Shown: piece after piece, positions 12,164-23,015 of the stretch
Layout: each line of letters opens with the position of its first letter
How positions within the stretch are numbered: the stretch's first letter is position 1
Source of the DNA: Azorinus chamasolen
Lineage: Eukaryota; Mollusca; Bivalvia; Cardiida; Solecurtidae
Assembly (NCBI GenBank): GCA_963576725.1
Contig: OY755236.1
Coordinates: forward strand, 67,240,379 to 67,304,378
Direction of reading: 5' to 3'
DNA length: 64,000 bases
Notes under the pieces: generated by a model
What the model was told of the DNA's origin: nothing
What the model saw: only the letters and a program-made list of their open reading frames with translations
Databases searched by the model: none
Translations under genes and position numbers: made by a program

Positions 12164-13430
12164 CGATTTTTAAAGATATTCTTATTGGTCATTTCACACA
12201 AAAACTGGCATTATGTACTGCCTAGCACTCTATTTGCCTATATACCTGGGTCAAGGTATAATTGCATAGCTTTATTGAAGTCATTTGAATTTCTCAAAGA
12301 CCAGTTTTAGGCATTTTGAGCTAAGGCAAAAATGGCACAAGTTGTAAACAGTTTAGGTCTTGGTCAACCAGTCACTTGGTATTAGTTCTGAATTCAGTTC
12401 AAGTTTATTCAGCAGTGAAAGGGTGAAAGCAGTGCACTAAGCTTATTTCATCTGCTAGAAATGTTGTCCACTGAAAAATTAACATGTCAATATACATGTA
12501 TTACTGTAACTCAGGTGAGCGATATAGGGCCAATGGCCCTCTTGTTCATAGGAAAATCTTTAAAAATCTTCTTCTCTGAAACTGTAAGGCCTAGACCATT
12601 GCTATTTGGTATGTAGCATTATCTAATGGTCCTCTACAAAGGTTGTTCAAATTATGACCCCTGGACCAAATATGGCCCGCCCCGGGGCTTATCAGTTTTT
12701 CATAGGAAAATCTTTAAAAATCTTCTTCTCTGAAATCGTAAGGCCTAGAAATTTGATATTTGGTATGTAGCATCATCTAATGGTCCTCTACAAAGATTGT
12801 TCAAATTATGACCCCTTGACCAAAAAATGGCCCTGTCCCAGGGCTTATCAGTTTTTCATAGGAAAATCTTTAAAAATCTTCTTCTCTGAAACTGTAAGGC
12901 CTAGACCTTTGATATTTGGTATGTAGCATGATCTAATGGTCCTCTACAAAGATTGTTCAAAATATGACCCCTGGACCAAAAATGGCCCTGACCCGGGGCT
13001 TATCAGTTTTTCATAGGAAAATCTTTGAAAATCTTCTTCTCCTAAACTGTAAGGCCTAGACCTTGAAATTTATGGAATGTATTATCTAATGGTTTTCTAC
13101 CAAGATTGTTCAAATTATGACCCCTGGACCAAAATGGCCCTGACCCTGGCTTATCAGTTTTTTCATAGGAAAATCTTTAAAATCTCCTTCTGTGAAATTG
13201 TAAAGTCCGGAACTTTGAAACTTATATGAAGCATCATCTAATGTTCCTTTATTTAGATTGTTCAAATTTGAAACTCAAGGCCTAGAATTATGGCCCTTGG
13301 TTTCATATTGGCCCCAATCTGAAGCTTACTTATTTTTACATAGAAATACAGTGTATGCATATGTCTATAGTAACCAGGCGAGCGATTTAGGGCCATCATG
13401 GCCCTCTTGTTTCAAAAGGGGGGGGGTATA

Positions 13431-14080
13431 AAAATGCAAACATACTAAAAGGGAGACAATTTCAAAATGAATGGAGACTATAGAATTATGTCCCTAATAT
13501 ATTGCACTTTATCATACCCTATCTGTTAGCATATCAAGTTCATTTATTTATCTCTGATGGTTTGGAAGAAATGCTTCTCACAGAAAAGCAGAATGGATTT
13601 CGAATGAACAAAGCAACTATTAGCTCCCCAACTCTCAACCCCTAAACACACACATGATACATAATAAATCTTATTATACCTCATGTGGCTTTGCTATACA
13701 AATTTTCCATATACCTGCCATGAAACAATTTTTACTGTCCCATGCAACATTATCTCGTGGGGGCAACAGTACGTCTAGATCAGTGAGTGCTTATCAAACT
13801 GTGTGTGTGACATCATCGAATGACGTCATCTGACGCTTGCAATATGGTCCACAAATTTTGACAGTTGTTTTTGTTTAAATTTTTTAGAAAATGTCGCGTT
13901 ATGCAAGAGGAGGATCTGTCAAAATTGGACAGTGAAAAGGATTTAACGTGTAATGAACAGAAGTGTGAAGCTGTTCCACGATTTTTAAGCACCGAGTATA
14001 ACTTTTGTTTCAAACTGTTTGTTGTTGTCATTGAATAAATCTTTTTTGCTGACAAAATAGATTGTGCTGTTCGGTATAAT
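13431..14080. other. Unannotated intergenic stretch
   Basis: A 93-codon open frame on the minus strand (13813-14094) has no recognisable similarity and overlaps the adjacent palindrome, so I do not call it a gene. Confidence 0.35.
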
Positions 14081-14084
14081 AAAA

Positions 14085-14232
14085 TAAATATCACATTCTA
14101 TGGAGAGCGACAGCACGTATTGTCAACCCTCGGTATGGTAATGTACACCTCGGCTTATGCCTTGGTGAACATTACTAACCTCAGGTTGACAATACGTGCT
14201 GTCGCTCTCCATAGGATGTGATATTTATATAT
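14085..14232. repeat. ~148-bp foldback palindrome
   Basis: The outer arms (AAATATCACATTCTATGGAG / CTCCATAGGATGTGATATTT) continue through AGCGACAGCACGTATTGTCA and its exact complement to an inner hairpin GGTAATGTACACC / GGTGAACATTAC around CTCGGCTTATGCC. Nearly the whole segment pairs with itself. Centre and style resemble the foldback at 20858-20993. Confidence 0.85.
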
Positions 14233-14490
14233 TATAATATTACTGTACGTGACATTTTCAAACAATCCAACCATTGTGCCTTAGTGTCAGTTTGACTAAG
14301 GTAATAAAATAATATCAGCTGCATTGAAACAGAGTGAAATATATAACAAATCTTGCAAAAAAAAACCCACTGTATCTGAAATCCTTTTAATAGTAAATGT
14401 GACAAATAACAACTTCAGTAGATAACAATTCCTATCACAATTTGCTTACTTTCTTTATATCACAAATAATACCTATAGCCTATTTTCAAT

Positions 14491-14728
14491 TTACCCCTTA
14501 ATACTTAATAAAGACAAATACTTAAGTGTTTCGCAAAGAGATCTAGATCAGACAGCTACTATCAGAGTTGTCTGATCAGGCTCTGTTCCATTCAGTAATG
14601 GAGTTATATACATCGAATTTAAAAAAAAATTCAAAATATTCCCATATTCATATGCCGTTTTAAAAATTCTGCTAATCAATATTCTTGAAGTCATTATTTC
14701 TTATATGAATATAAACAGTAAAGGGTTA
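14491..14728. mobile_element. TTAACCC MITE, diverged copy
   Basis: The centre GATCAGACAGCTACTATCAG with TTGTCTGATCAGGC, then GAAGTCATTATTTCTTATAT and the right end AACAGTAAAGGGTTAA. The left end TTACCCCTTAATACTTAA is worn. Confidence 0.65.
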
Positions 14729-14912
14729 AGTCATAAAAAGATGCCAATAAATACAGTACATATCACATCTTTTGCTTATCTCTGATTTTCTAAATACATT
14801 GTATAAGGACAAGGGAATTGTTATTAAATAAGATGGTTTGATAAATATCTGATGGTGCGCAGTTCCAACAAAAAAAATCAGTAAAGTTGGTAAGGAGTCA
14901 ATGTGAAGCATA

Positions 14913-15161
14913 TTAACCCATTACTCCATAAATACATGTTCTCCTTTCTATGCTTCTGTAAACAGAGTAGACCCAAATTAGACTGCTCCTGTAAGAGCCG
15001 TCTGACCAGAGTCTGCATTGTTTGCTTATGATGTAATATAGATATGATTATATTTTCTGCTACGGGCAAGAATTCCTGTGTCGATGTCCTATCACAAAAA
15101 CTTAATTTATATTGATGATGTCATTATTTCTTACATGAATATTCATGGAGTAAAATGTTAA
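14913..15161. mobile_element. TTAACCC MITE, full copy
   Basis: Starts TTAACCCATTACTCCATAAA, has the centre ATTAGACTGCTCCTGTAAGA / GCCGTCTGACC, the inner part ATAATATAGATATGATTATA-like and TTCCTGTGTCGATGTCC, then GATGTCATTATTTCTTACAT, and ends ATTCATGGAGTAAAATGTTA. Confidence 0.8.
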
Positions 15162-16030
15162 AGGCGAGCATCAGAGTTTTGTGTGCAAAATTATACAATA
15201 GATTATATTCATGAAGCACACTAAAACATAACTATTAAATTTTATTATAAAGTGTAAGACTTTACACACATCAATGTTTTATCTTTAATATTTATCTCTG
15301 ACAGCCAAAAATTCAAGGGGCGTGGGAATCTAGTGAGATTTTCCCACACTTTATTTAATTTATAGTTAAAACAAAAATTACAGAGCACAACATGGAGATG
15401 AATATTATTATAAATCTTTAAATTCAAATTTTATAATAGAATTTCTTGTGGCAATAGTAACATTTTTCAGCAAACTATACAGTATATCATGTATATGTAT
15501 GTATTTTGTAAAGTTATTTAGCAAAGTCAAAACTCCGACATCTGCCTTTTACCTCATTTCGACTGCAGAAGCTCTGCAGCATGCATACATTAACAAATAA
15601 GATACATTTAGTTTAAATGGTAAATTACAACATTGTTATTTTAATTAAAAGTGGTCATACATCATAATACATAAATTAAACTTTTCCAGGACAGATGTAG
15701 ATGTATCTTTGGAGTGGCAAATAGTATAGAATAGATTCATCTGCAATGCCTCGCCAATACTTTCAGGGTATGCATCTTTTGTAGTGGTACATGGCACGGC
15801 AGTGTAACTCTGATGTGACCAGTATTGACTCTTAGTAGAAACTGCATTACCTGACTGATGGACTGAGTCTATGCTGTTTGGAAATTTCTGAAGGTACAAC
15901 TTCTGGTTGTCATGGTGCAACTAATCAAGTCAATGACACACAATAGGCATTCAAACATTAATTATGGCGATAAATGTTATTAAAGAATTTAACCAGTGTT
16001 TGTATAATGCATAATTATTTCTTTCTCCAG
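15162..16030 (-). other. Probable 3' flank or 3' UTR of the minus-strand gene
   Basis: This lies just downstream, in the minus direction, of the stop codon at 16031. Minus-strand AATAAA or ATTAAA signals occur at about 15640-15645, 15350-15355 and 15241-15246. A 91-codon open frame at 15645-15920 is downstream of the stop and has no independent support, though an AG/GT pair at 15922 and 15850 could mark a spliced UTR exon. Confidence 0.45.
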
Positions 16031-16204
16031 CTATTTGTTGGCTTTAAATGTTGCTATAACCCTCTTGGCTTTTGTAGTATCTGTTAACACTGTATGCTTT
16101 CCTCCTGTTTTGAGGTTCTTCAATTCATGTGTTATACTATGAACATTACTATCATCTAGACTGGACTTAACAGTTACTATGTTGGCATAGGCTCCTTCTG
16201 GCTT
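16031..16204 (-). CDS. Last coding exon with stop codon
   Basis: Acceptor TTTCTCTGTTTCTCCAG is strong, and the frame starts on a whole codon (phase 0), matching the end of the exon at 20290. It gives 57 residues beginning KPEGAYANIVTVKSSLDDSN and ending KAKRVIATFKANK, then TAG. The C-terminal tail is basic. All other frames of this piece are closed. Confidence 0.75.
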   Translation of the reverse strand, partial: KPEGAYANIVTVKSSLDDSNVHSITHELKNLKTGGKHTVLTDTTKAKRVIATFKANK

Positions 16205-16259
16205 CTGGAGAAACAGAGAAATAGTAAAAATATTAACATAACTACACTTAACCATTTAC

Positions 16260-16850
16260 TCCATGAATAACATGTAGGAAATACTGATATCATGTATATT
16301 AATTACATGTTATTCCATAGAAAGATGCATGTATTAACGAAAAAGTGATATTGTTCCAAACAAACACGTCATTGCTCTTTGGTCTTTTCTGCTATTTTAG
16401 CAGTGGTATATCACCGAGATATCTTGGCTTTACTTTGACGTTATAATGTAAAACAAAAAGTGAAATTGTACATGTTGAGTAATACCTATACATAAATATA
16501 TTTATTCATATATATTCATTGTTTTCGTAATATATATAATTCAAATTAGTGCATAACGATGTGTTCGGAACTATTGTTAATGAGATTCCATTACAAACTT
16601 GGTTTGGCTCTGGCTATAGATGTCATAATAAAACAGTGGCTGTATGATGACATTGGTGAGTATACCAGACACAGACCTTGTCAATGTGATAGTCTTTGGT
16701 ACGTTGTCTACAATTAGTGCTTTAAAATTCTAGATTCAACATTTCTTTAACAATCTACATCAAACTAGGATACAACATGCATAGAATCTTGACTATGTTT
16801 AACTATGGGCAAAAATTGGGCCAGTAGACCTAGAGTAGTGTGCCCTTTAA
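16260..16850. other. Intron sequence, nothing recognised
   Basis: Starts with a fragment of a TTAACCC MITE (TTAACCATTTACTCCATGAA to about 16315). The remainder is AT-rich and shows no exon with flanking splice signals. Confidence 0.4.
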
Positions 16851-16855
16851 TTATA

Positions 16856-17240
16856 AACTAGAAATGTGTCCATAGGACTTTAATGCCCCCAATTCAGATA
16901 TTTTGTCACAAAAAGTAAGTGCCATAATCATGCATGCAAAGCGATTTACATGGCTATCAAGTTCACCAAGCCATTTTTGCAAACAAAGGGCTGCAACTCC
17001 TGAACGACTAAAGCGATTTACATGGCTATTGAAATTGACCAAGATATTTTTAAAGTCATTTTTGCAAATGAAGGACTGAAGCAACTGATGAAGCAACTGA
17101 AGCAATTTACATTGCTATCAAATTTGACCAAGATATAATGGCCACAAACATGTGTGTAAAGTTTGGTGTGGATTGGACAAATACTTTCCAAGAAAGAGCC
17201 CAGACAAATTCTTCAAGATGTGCGTACATACAATTCTGAA
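16856..17240 (+). mobile_element. Helentron-like element, ACTAGAAATGTGTCC family, 5' part
   Basis: Starts AACTAGAAATGTGTCCATAG with an early ATGCCCCC, followed by core units of ~110 bp marked by AGCGATTTACATGGCTATCA and ATTTTTGCAAA. A fuller relative is at 53380-54421. It runs into the next repeat without its own 3' hairpin, so it is truncated. Confidence 0.6.
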
Positions 17241-19930
17241 TGCCTGGCACTAAACACATGAAAATTGTGTCCTGCACATCCATTCGTAATTATGTATTGC
17301 AAGTATAAATTCAATAGCTTTCAAATTGAAGGAGAAATTTGCAACTACGTATGCGTCATGAAATAAATACTCAAAGTTCAAGGGGAAATAATTCCGTAAT
17401 GCCTAGCGCTAAACACATGTAAATTGTCTTAATTTACTATTCATAGTTATTACGTATACCAAATATATATGAAATAATGTTCAACAAGAGAGTCGTCACG
17501 GGTGACAAATGCCCCCAAAGTGTTTGACACCGAAATGCATTTTGGCGGAAAACAATACAATGTAATGCAGGTGTAACATGAAATTTTGATGCTGTTAAAA
17601 ATGACACAGGAGTCAGTTCTTAACATTAGAAACAGAACATTTGACGATTATGATAGCTAAGAAAAGAGCCAAGGGTCAAAACTTAGTTAAAAAGGACCCT
17701 AAGTCATTCTCAACGTTAAAAAGGACCCTGGGTTGATTGTCAATGTTTAAGGTATAGGTGATATGCTCTGGACAAGCTTTTTGTATCTGGTAAGGTATAG
17801 GAGATATGCTCCGGACTGTAAAATTGAGGTCCAAGGTCAAGGTCAAGGTCAGTGATCTGAAAATGGTACACGACTCTCCGCCATCCCAAGATGAACTCAC
17901 AAACCAAATTTGGAATCCGAAGCTGGTAAGGTATAGGATAAATGGTCCGGACAAGCTTTGTGTAAAATCTAGGTCAAAGGTCAAGGTCACAGTGACCTGA
18001 AAATGGTACGCGACACCGCCATCCCAAGATAAACTTACACACCAAATTTGGAATCCGTAGCTGGTAAGGTATAGGAGATATTCTCTGGACAACCTTTTTT
18101 GTAAAATCGAGGTCGAAGGTCAAGGTCAAGGTCACAGTGACCTGAAAATGGTACGCGACATTCCTCCATCCCAAGATGAACTCACACACCAAATTTGGAA
18201 TCCGTAGCTGGTAAAGTATAGGAGATATACTCCGGACAAGCTTTTTGCAGCTGGTAAGGTATAAGCTTTTTGTAAAATCGAGGTCAAAGGTCAAGGTCAC
18301 AGTGACCTGAAAATGATACGCGACACTCCGTCATCCCAAGATGAACTCACATACCAAATTTTGGATCCGTAGCTGGTTAAGGTATAGGAGATATGCTCCG
18401 GACAAGCTTTTTGTAAAATTGAGGTCAAAGGTCAAGGTCAAGGTGACCTGAAAATGGTACGAGACACTCCGCCATCTCAAGGTGATCTCACACACCAAAT
18501 TTGGAATCCGTATCTGGTAAGGTATAGGAGATATGCTCTGGACAAGCTTTTTGTAAAATCGGTCAAAGGTCAAGGTCAAGGTCCGGTGATCTGAAAATGG
18601 TATGCGACACTCCTCCATCCCAATATGAACTCACACACCAAATTTGGAATCCTTAGCTGGTAAGGTATAGTTGATATACTCCAGACAAGCTTTTTGTAGC
18701 TGGTAAGGTATAAGCTTTTTTTTAAAATCGAGGTCAAAGGTCAAGGTCAAGGTGACCTGGAAATGGTACACGACACTCCGCCATCCAAAGATGAACTCAC
18801 ACACCAAATTTGGAATCTGTAGCTGGTAAGGTAAAGGAGATATGCTCTGGACAAGCGTTTTGTAAAATCGGTCAAAGGTCATGGTCAAGGTCACAGTGAT
18901 CTGAAAATGGTACGCGACACTCCTCCATCCCAAGATGAACTCACACACCAAATTTGGAATTCTTAGCTGGTAAGGAATAGGAGATATACTCCGGACAAGC
19001 TTTTTGTAGCTGGTAAGGTATAAGCTTTTTTTAAAATCGAGGTCAAAGGTCAAGGTCACAGTGACCTGGAAATGGTACGCGACACTCCACCATCCCAAGA
19101 TGAACTCACACACCAAATTTGGAATCTGTAGCTGGTAAGGTAAAGGAGATATGCTCCGGACAAGCTTTTTGTAAAATCGGTCAACGGTCATGGTCAAGTT
19201 CACAGTGATCTGAAAATGGTACGCGACACTCCTCCATCCCAAGATGAACTCACACACCAAATTTAGAATCCTTAGCTGGTAAGGTATAGGAGATATACTC
19301 CGGACAAGCTTTTTGTAGTTGGTAAGGTATAAGCTTTTTGTAAAATTGAGGTCAAAGGTCAAGGTCACAGTGACCTGGAAATGGTACGCGACACTCCGCC
19401 ATCCCAAGATGAACTCACACACCAAATTTGGAATCTGTAGCTGGTAAGGTAAAGGAGATATGCTCCGGACAAGCTTTTTACAAAATCAAGGTCCCCCATT
19501 TTGGTATCCATAGCTGATGTGACAAAGGAAATATACTCCGGACAAAAGGTACACACACTCACACACACACCCACACACACACGCACGGTGCGATCACTAT
19601 ATGCCGCCAAAGCCTAGCTTTGGGGGCATAATTAAAAGGAGGATTTAGAGACAACTACCCATGTTTCATGAGAAAATGACCCCAAAAAATTAATCAGTTC
19701 AAAGGGAGATAATTCTGCAATGCCTGGCACTTAGCACATGAAAACCGTGTCTTGCATATCTACTGATCATGGTTATTATGTATGCCAAATACAACTTCAG
19801 TAACTTTCAAATTTAAGGAGGCATTTGTGACACCAACTACTCATATTCAAATGTGAACGGACCAACCGCCCACCTGACAAGGTGATTCCAGTATACCCAC
19901 TAAATTTTGTTTATGGGGGTATAATAATAG
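17241..19930 (+). mobile_element. Helentron-like element Q, split by copy D1
   Basis: Core units contain AATGCCTGGCACTAAACACA, TTCATGGTTATTATGTATGC and AATTTCAAATTGAAGGAGG-like text. They run to 17482, stop at D1, and resume at 19631. The right end is CCAGTATACCCACTAAATTT ... TATGGGGGTATAATAATA, a TATACCC/GGGTATA hairpin. A related array is at 26390-26935. Confidence 0.6.
17483..19630 (+). mobile_element. Helentron-like element D1, ATGCCCCCAAAG ends
   Basis: Starts AACAAGAGAGTCGTCACGGG, with ATGCCCCCAAAG soon after; ends with a hairpin whose last part is CTTTGGGGGCAT, the exact 12-base complement. The core has about a dozen units of two lengths, marked by CCATCCCAAGATGAACTCAC, CACCAAATTTGGAATCCGTA, GATATGCTCCGGACAAGCTT and AAGGTCACAGTGACCTG. 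A CA-rich tract (19549-19588) precedes the end. Long minus-strand open frames (up to 264 codons) merely reflect the unit being stop-free; they are not genes. Confidence 0.85.
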
Positions 19931-20289
19931 ACAAAATCTGAACAGCTATTTGCATGCCCTTTGAATCATCCTAAGCATCCTCAATGGCACTGTTAATCCA
20001 AGTGCCTTTATTCAAAGATAAGCCTTAAGGTCTCTGCCAAATTATCGTACTAGTAAATTTATCAAAAAATGATATATTTTACTTCCTGTTTTCCTTCCTG
20101 TTGAAAGTGCCATGTAAAGGCTTTGACCTTATTGTTGATCAGAGCATCCCATTTGATGGTAATAAGGTGAGGGATACAGAGCTATCATGGCCCTTTTATT
20201 TAATTTTGTCGCAATTTTAAGCGGAGCTTCAATTGTAAACACATATTTTAACAAGCAGACATAGGGAATATAAGTATAATCATTCTTAC
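19931..20289. other. Intron sequence between repeat Q and an exon
   Basis: No repeat core recognised. A plus-strand phrase AATAAGGTGAGGGATACAGA followed by CATGGCCCTTTTATTT may be a worn end of an AGCTCACC-family element. Confidence 0.35.
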
Positions 20290-20375
20290 GTGGGGTTGAG
20301 TCCTTTTTGTTATTTTGCTCAAGGGTATTTTACTTAATCTTGAGTTGCTGCTATTCTTCCTTTCTTCTAACATCC
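20290..20375 (-). CDS. Coding exon, basic Ser-rich
   Basis: Acceptor CTTGTCATTTCAG and donor GTAAGAATG. It starts with two bases (GG) that complete the Gly codon begun at the end of exon 24846, carries 28 codons (MLEERKNSSNSRLSKIPLSK then ITKRTQPH), and ends on a whole codon, as required by the last exon. Both phases were found independently of each other, which is the main support. Confidence 0.7.
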
Positions 20376-20857
20376 CTGAAATGACAAGTTAATGTATGAC
20401 GCTTTAAAGCCAGTAATGCCTATTATCTTACCTCCTACAAAATTCTTGTCATTCCATTGGTCAATAGAGGTCACGAGAAACCCCCATAGATTCCTTATGG
20501 GGGTACTAAAATCCTTATCATGGCTTTACAAGAGTTACTTCCCTTATTTGATAGCCATATGCTTTTCTCTTACTTATAATAATATTTTATGTTTATCACT
20601 ACAGTTTTAAAAAATGCATACATGTAATTTATGCTTTAATTGGAGTTGAAATGTAAACATTAATTAGTTTAACAATGATAAAAAAGAAAAAACAAAATAC
20701 ATAAACGAGATCTGAGGCAAATACAAAATATTTTATTTAATTCTATTAAAGGGAGGTAATTCCCTTGCTTCCCTACGGCAAGCCATACACGTACGCCTAT
20801 GATGCAAACATGCGTGTAAATACTTGAAATTAAAGGTAGTCGGTAAGATAAATTCGT
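20376..20857. other. Intron sequence
   Basis: A minus-strand open stretch with a GTAAGA donor-like site near 20427 spells a plausible peptide, but its CCCATAAGGAATCTATGGGG palindrome suggests a repeat. Not called. Confidence 0.3.
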
Positions 20858-20993
20858 TATGCAGTGCTTAGTGTCCCTAATATGGACTATACACTGCCAG
20901 CAAATATTAATATGGGACTCGGCTTCGCCTCGTCCCATATTAATATTTGCTGGCAGTGTATAGTCCATATTAGGGACACTAAACACTGCATAA
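20858..20993. repeat. 136-bp near-perfect foldback hairpin
   Basis: Two arms of about 60 bases, TTATGCAGTGCTTAGTGTCC on the left and GGACACTAAACACTGCATAA on the right, differ at only one position I can find. The loop is CTCGGCTTCGCCTCG. This is a foldback element, with the same CTCGGC-type centre as the one at 14085. Confidence 0.9.
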
Positions 20994-21014
20994 CTAATAT
21001 TATTATCCCCTGAG

Positions 21015-21198
21015 GTCTGTTCCATTTAAATGTGTTTGGGGGTGCAGGAAGGCACTTTCAAATTCGACCACCCACCCAAATAGTTTTTTACCAATGCACA
21101 AACCAATTAGTACCATTTTTGCAGCGAAACCCATCCATGCATAGCTGTTTTTTAAAGTGCCTTCCTGCGCCCCAATACACATTTAAATGGAACAGCCC
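21015..21198. mobile_element. Short TIR element, GGGCTGTTCCATTTAAATGT family, longer member
   Basis: Ends GTCTGTTCCATTTAAATGTG and CACATTTAAATGGAACAGCC are inverted repeats; GTGCAGGAAGGCACTTTCAA inside the left arm pairs with AAAGTGCCTTCCTGCGCC in the right. The member at 8339 is a shorter derivative. Confidence 0.8.
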
Positions 21199-21263
21199 TG
21201 ATGGCTATTAATGCAAGACACCACTAATTTTGAAAAATAGTTATCGATTTAATTCTTGTATTA

Positions 21264-22378
21264 AACAAGAGTGTCAGTGGGCACAATATACGCCCGACGA
21301 GGCCTTGTTCAACATAAATTCAGGTTAACATATTTGCTAAACGCAAGTTCTAAGTCAAATTGTGCGACCTTGACCTTGGATATACGTACCGGGACACACC
21401 CATTCTACTGTAGCATGTTCAGATAGACATTGTGGTGAAATTTGAGAAGGATCCACCAAGCAGAATTTGAGGGATATTACAGAAAGAAGGACAGAGAGCG
21501 TCATTACATAATACATCCCGTTTTTTTAACAGATGAAGCGTGTGATGGTTCCAAGTTTGAAGGCTTTTATCTCAAAGGGTTACGAAAAAAGTGGACTTTA
21601 ACAAAAACCTTAACCGAAAATTCTAATCACAAGGGTCATAATTCTGTCAAAATGATTGACAGAGTTATGTACTCTTGCCTACAGGTGAAGCTTGTGACGG
21701 TGAACAAGTGTTCCAAGTTTCAAAGCTTTATCTAAAAGGGTTATGTAAATAAATGGACTTTAACAAAAACTTTAACCAAAAATTGTAAGTTAAAATGGGT
21801 CAAAATTCTGTCATAATGCTTGACAGAGTTATGTACTCTTGCCTACAGATGAAGCAAGCTTGTGATGGTGAACAGTTGTTTCAAGTTTCAAAGCTTTATC
21901 TCAAGAGGTTATGTAAATAAGTGGACTTCAACATAAATTGAGGTTAACATATTTGCTTAACGCAAATTCTAAGTCCAGTTAAGTGACCTTGAACTTAGAT
22001 ATACGTACCAGGACACACCCATGCTACTGTAGCATGTCCCGATAAACATTGTGGTGAAATTTGAGAAGGATCCACCAAGCAGAGCTTGAGTTAGAGATGT
22101 TACAGACAGACAGACATTTAACATATTTGCTTAACACAAATGCAAAACGCAAATTTTAAGTCCAATGGTGCGACCTAGCCCATGACTACTGACTATACAT
22201 ACCGGGACACACCCATGCTACAGTAGCATGTCCAGATAAACATTATGGTGAAATTTGAGAAGGATCCACCAAGCAGAACTTGAGTTAGAGATGTTACAGA
22301 CAGACGCACAGACAGACGGAGAGACAGACAATGCCATTCCATAATACGTCCTCACCTGTTTTTTCAAATGGGCGTACC
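21264..22378 (+). mobile_element. Helentron-like element, ATACGCCCG family, copy E1
   Basis: Starts AACAAGAGTGTCAGTGGGCA followed by ATACGCCCG; ends CCTGTTTTTTCAAATGGGCG-TACC, a worn hairpin with the complementary GGGCGTA. The core has units marked by GTTATGTAAATAAGTGGACT and ACAGAGTTATGTACTCTTGC, then three copies of a terminal unit with GATCCACCAAGCAGAACTTG and a GACAGACAGAC tract. Confidence 0.8.
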
Positions 22379-22419
22379 AAAAGGAAATTTATTTCCATGG
22401 TAAACAGTAGAGAATCAGA

Positions 22420-22585
22420 TTTGTAACATATGATATATGCAAACAAAGCAGACTAATTTGACAGCCCTTATACAGGATCTACCTGATCTGGTCTACCCTA
22501 TTTTGAAGTTGTTAAATTGTTTTGATAATTGAGTAAATTGTTAATTAAAGGTAATCAGACAAACACAGTATTAATTAACAATGAA
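22420..22585. mobile_element. TTAACCC MITE, fragment
   Basis: A degraded centre GCAAACAAAGCAGACTAATT ... GATCTGGTCTACCCT is recognisable without ends. Confidence 0.4.
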
Positions 22586-22587
22586 TA

Positions 22588-23015
22588 AACCTTTCCCTCA
22601 TATAAACACTTTTTTACGACTTTGCAAACAGAGTAGACCCAGATGAGATGACTCCTGTAGAAGCTGTCTGACCATGGTCTGCTCTGAATGTTTATGTTAT
22701 AGAACTGATTCTTTACTGTTTGTTTACATTTCCTTATTTCATATATTTATCCCAATGATTAACCCATTCCCCCATTCAAATGCTTTTTATGCCTTTGCAA
22801 ACAGAGTAAACCTAGATCAGATCATCAAGATTGCTCCTGTAGGAGCTGTCTAATAAGAGTCTGTTCTGTTTACTTTATGACATATAATATAGATATGATT
22901 CTACAGTTTCTGCCATGGCAAAAATGTAATGTGTTAATATCTATTATAACATTTAAACTAATTACTATTCATGGTATCATAATTTCTTACAAGAATATTC
23001 AACAGGGAAATGGTA
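22588..23015. mobile_element. Two TTAACCC MITEs side by side
   Basis: The first begins at CCTTTCCCTCATATAAACAC with the centre GATGAGATGACTCCTGTAGA. The second starts at 22759 with TTAACCCATTCCCCCATTCA, has GATTGCTCCTGTAGGAGCTG, ATAATATAGATATGATTCTA and CTGCCATGGCAAAAATG, and fades at about 23015. The first lacks its right end, as if the second inserted or recombined there. Confidence 0.65.

Larger units (their letters stand above)
10057..12544 (-). mobile_element. Helentron-like element, AGCTCACC family, copy C, nested
   Basis: It begins with a perfect hairpin (AGCTCACCTGAGCC AAA GGCTCA A GGTGAGCT) followed by a CGTCCGTC-rich tract, has three to four core units to about 10610, then a long non-repetitive interior with MITEs, and ends CAGGTGAGCGATATAGGGCC plus CTCTTG. 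The flanks are one unbroken B unit: CAGTTTTT on the left and CATAGGAAAATC on the right. Confidence 0.85.
9532..13410 (-). mobile_element. Helentron-like element, AGCTCACC family, copy B
   Basis: The left hairpin is AGCTCACCTGGCACAAAGTG-CCAGGTGAG and the right end is AGGCGAGCGATTTAGGGCCA followed by TGGCCCTCTTG. The core is a tandem array of ~165-bp units marked by AAGGCCTAGACCTTTGATAT and TCTAATGGTCCTCTACAAAG. The array is interrupted between 10056 and 12545 by copy C; the unit resumes without loss after it. Confidence 0.85.
9240..13430 (+). mobile_element. Helentron-like element, TATACCCCC family, split by insertion
   Basis: Units of the GACCTTTGACCTAGTGACC family run from about 9240 to 9510, then GACATGTGCAAAGCAATATA and CCCCCATTTT stop at 9531. 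The missing half of the terminal hairpin, TTTCAAAAGGGGGGGGGTAT, appears at 13410-13430. The two halves together match the intact end at 57735-57763, so element B inserted in the hairpin loop. The 5' start is lost. Confidence 0.8.

Noticed and set aside
15645..15920. 91-codon minus-strand open frame
   Set aside because: Lies downstream of the stop codon of the last exon; no acceptor in the proper phase and no recognisable similarity. Could be UTR.
17676..19610. Minus-strand open frames of up to 264 codons with repeated CEFILGWRSVAYHFQVT-like peptides
   Set aside because: They follow the D1 tandem units exactly; the same array lies between AACAAG and a terminal hairpin, and the frames change at unit-length changes. 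Repeat artefact.
20392..20530. Stop-free minus-strand segment with a GTAAGA donor-like site
   Set aside because: Contains a CCCATAAGGAATCTATGGGG palindrome and does not fit the phase between the exons at 24846 and 20290, which already join correctly.
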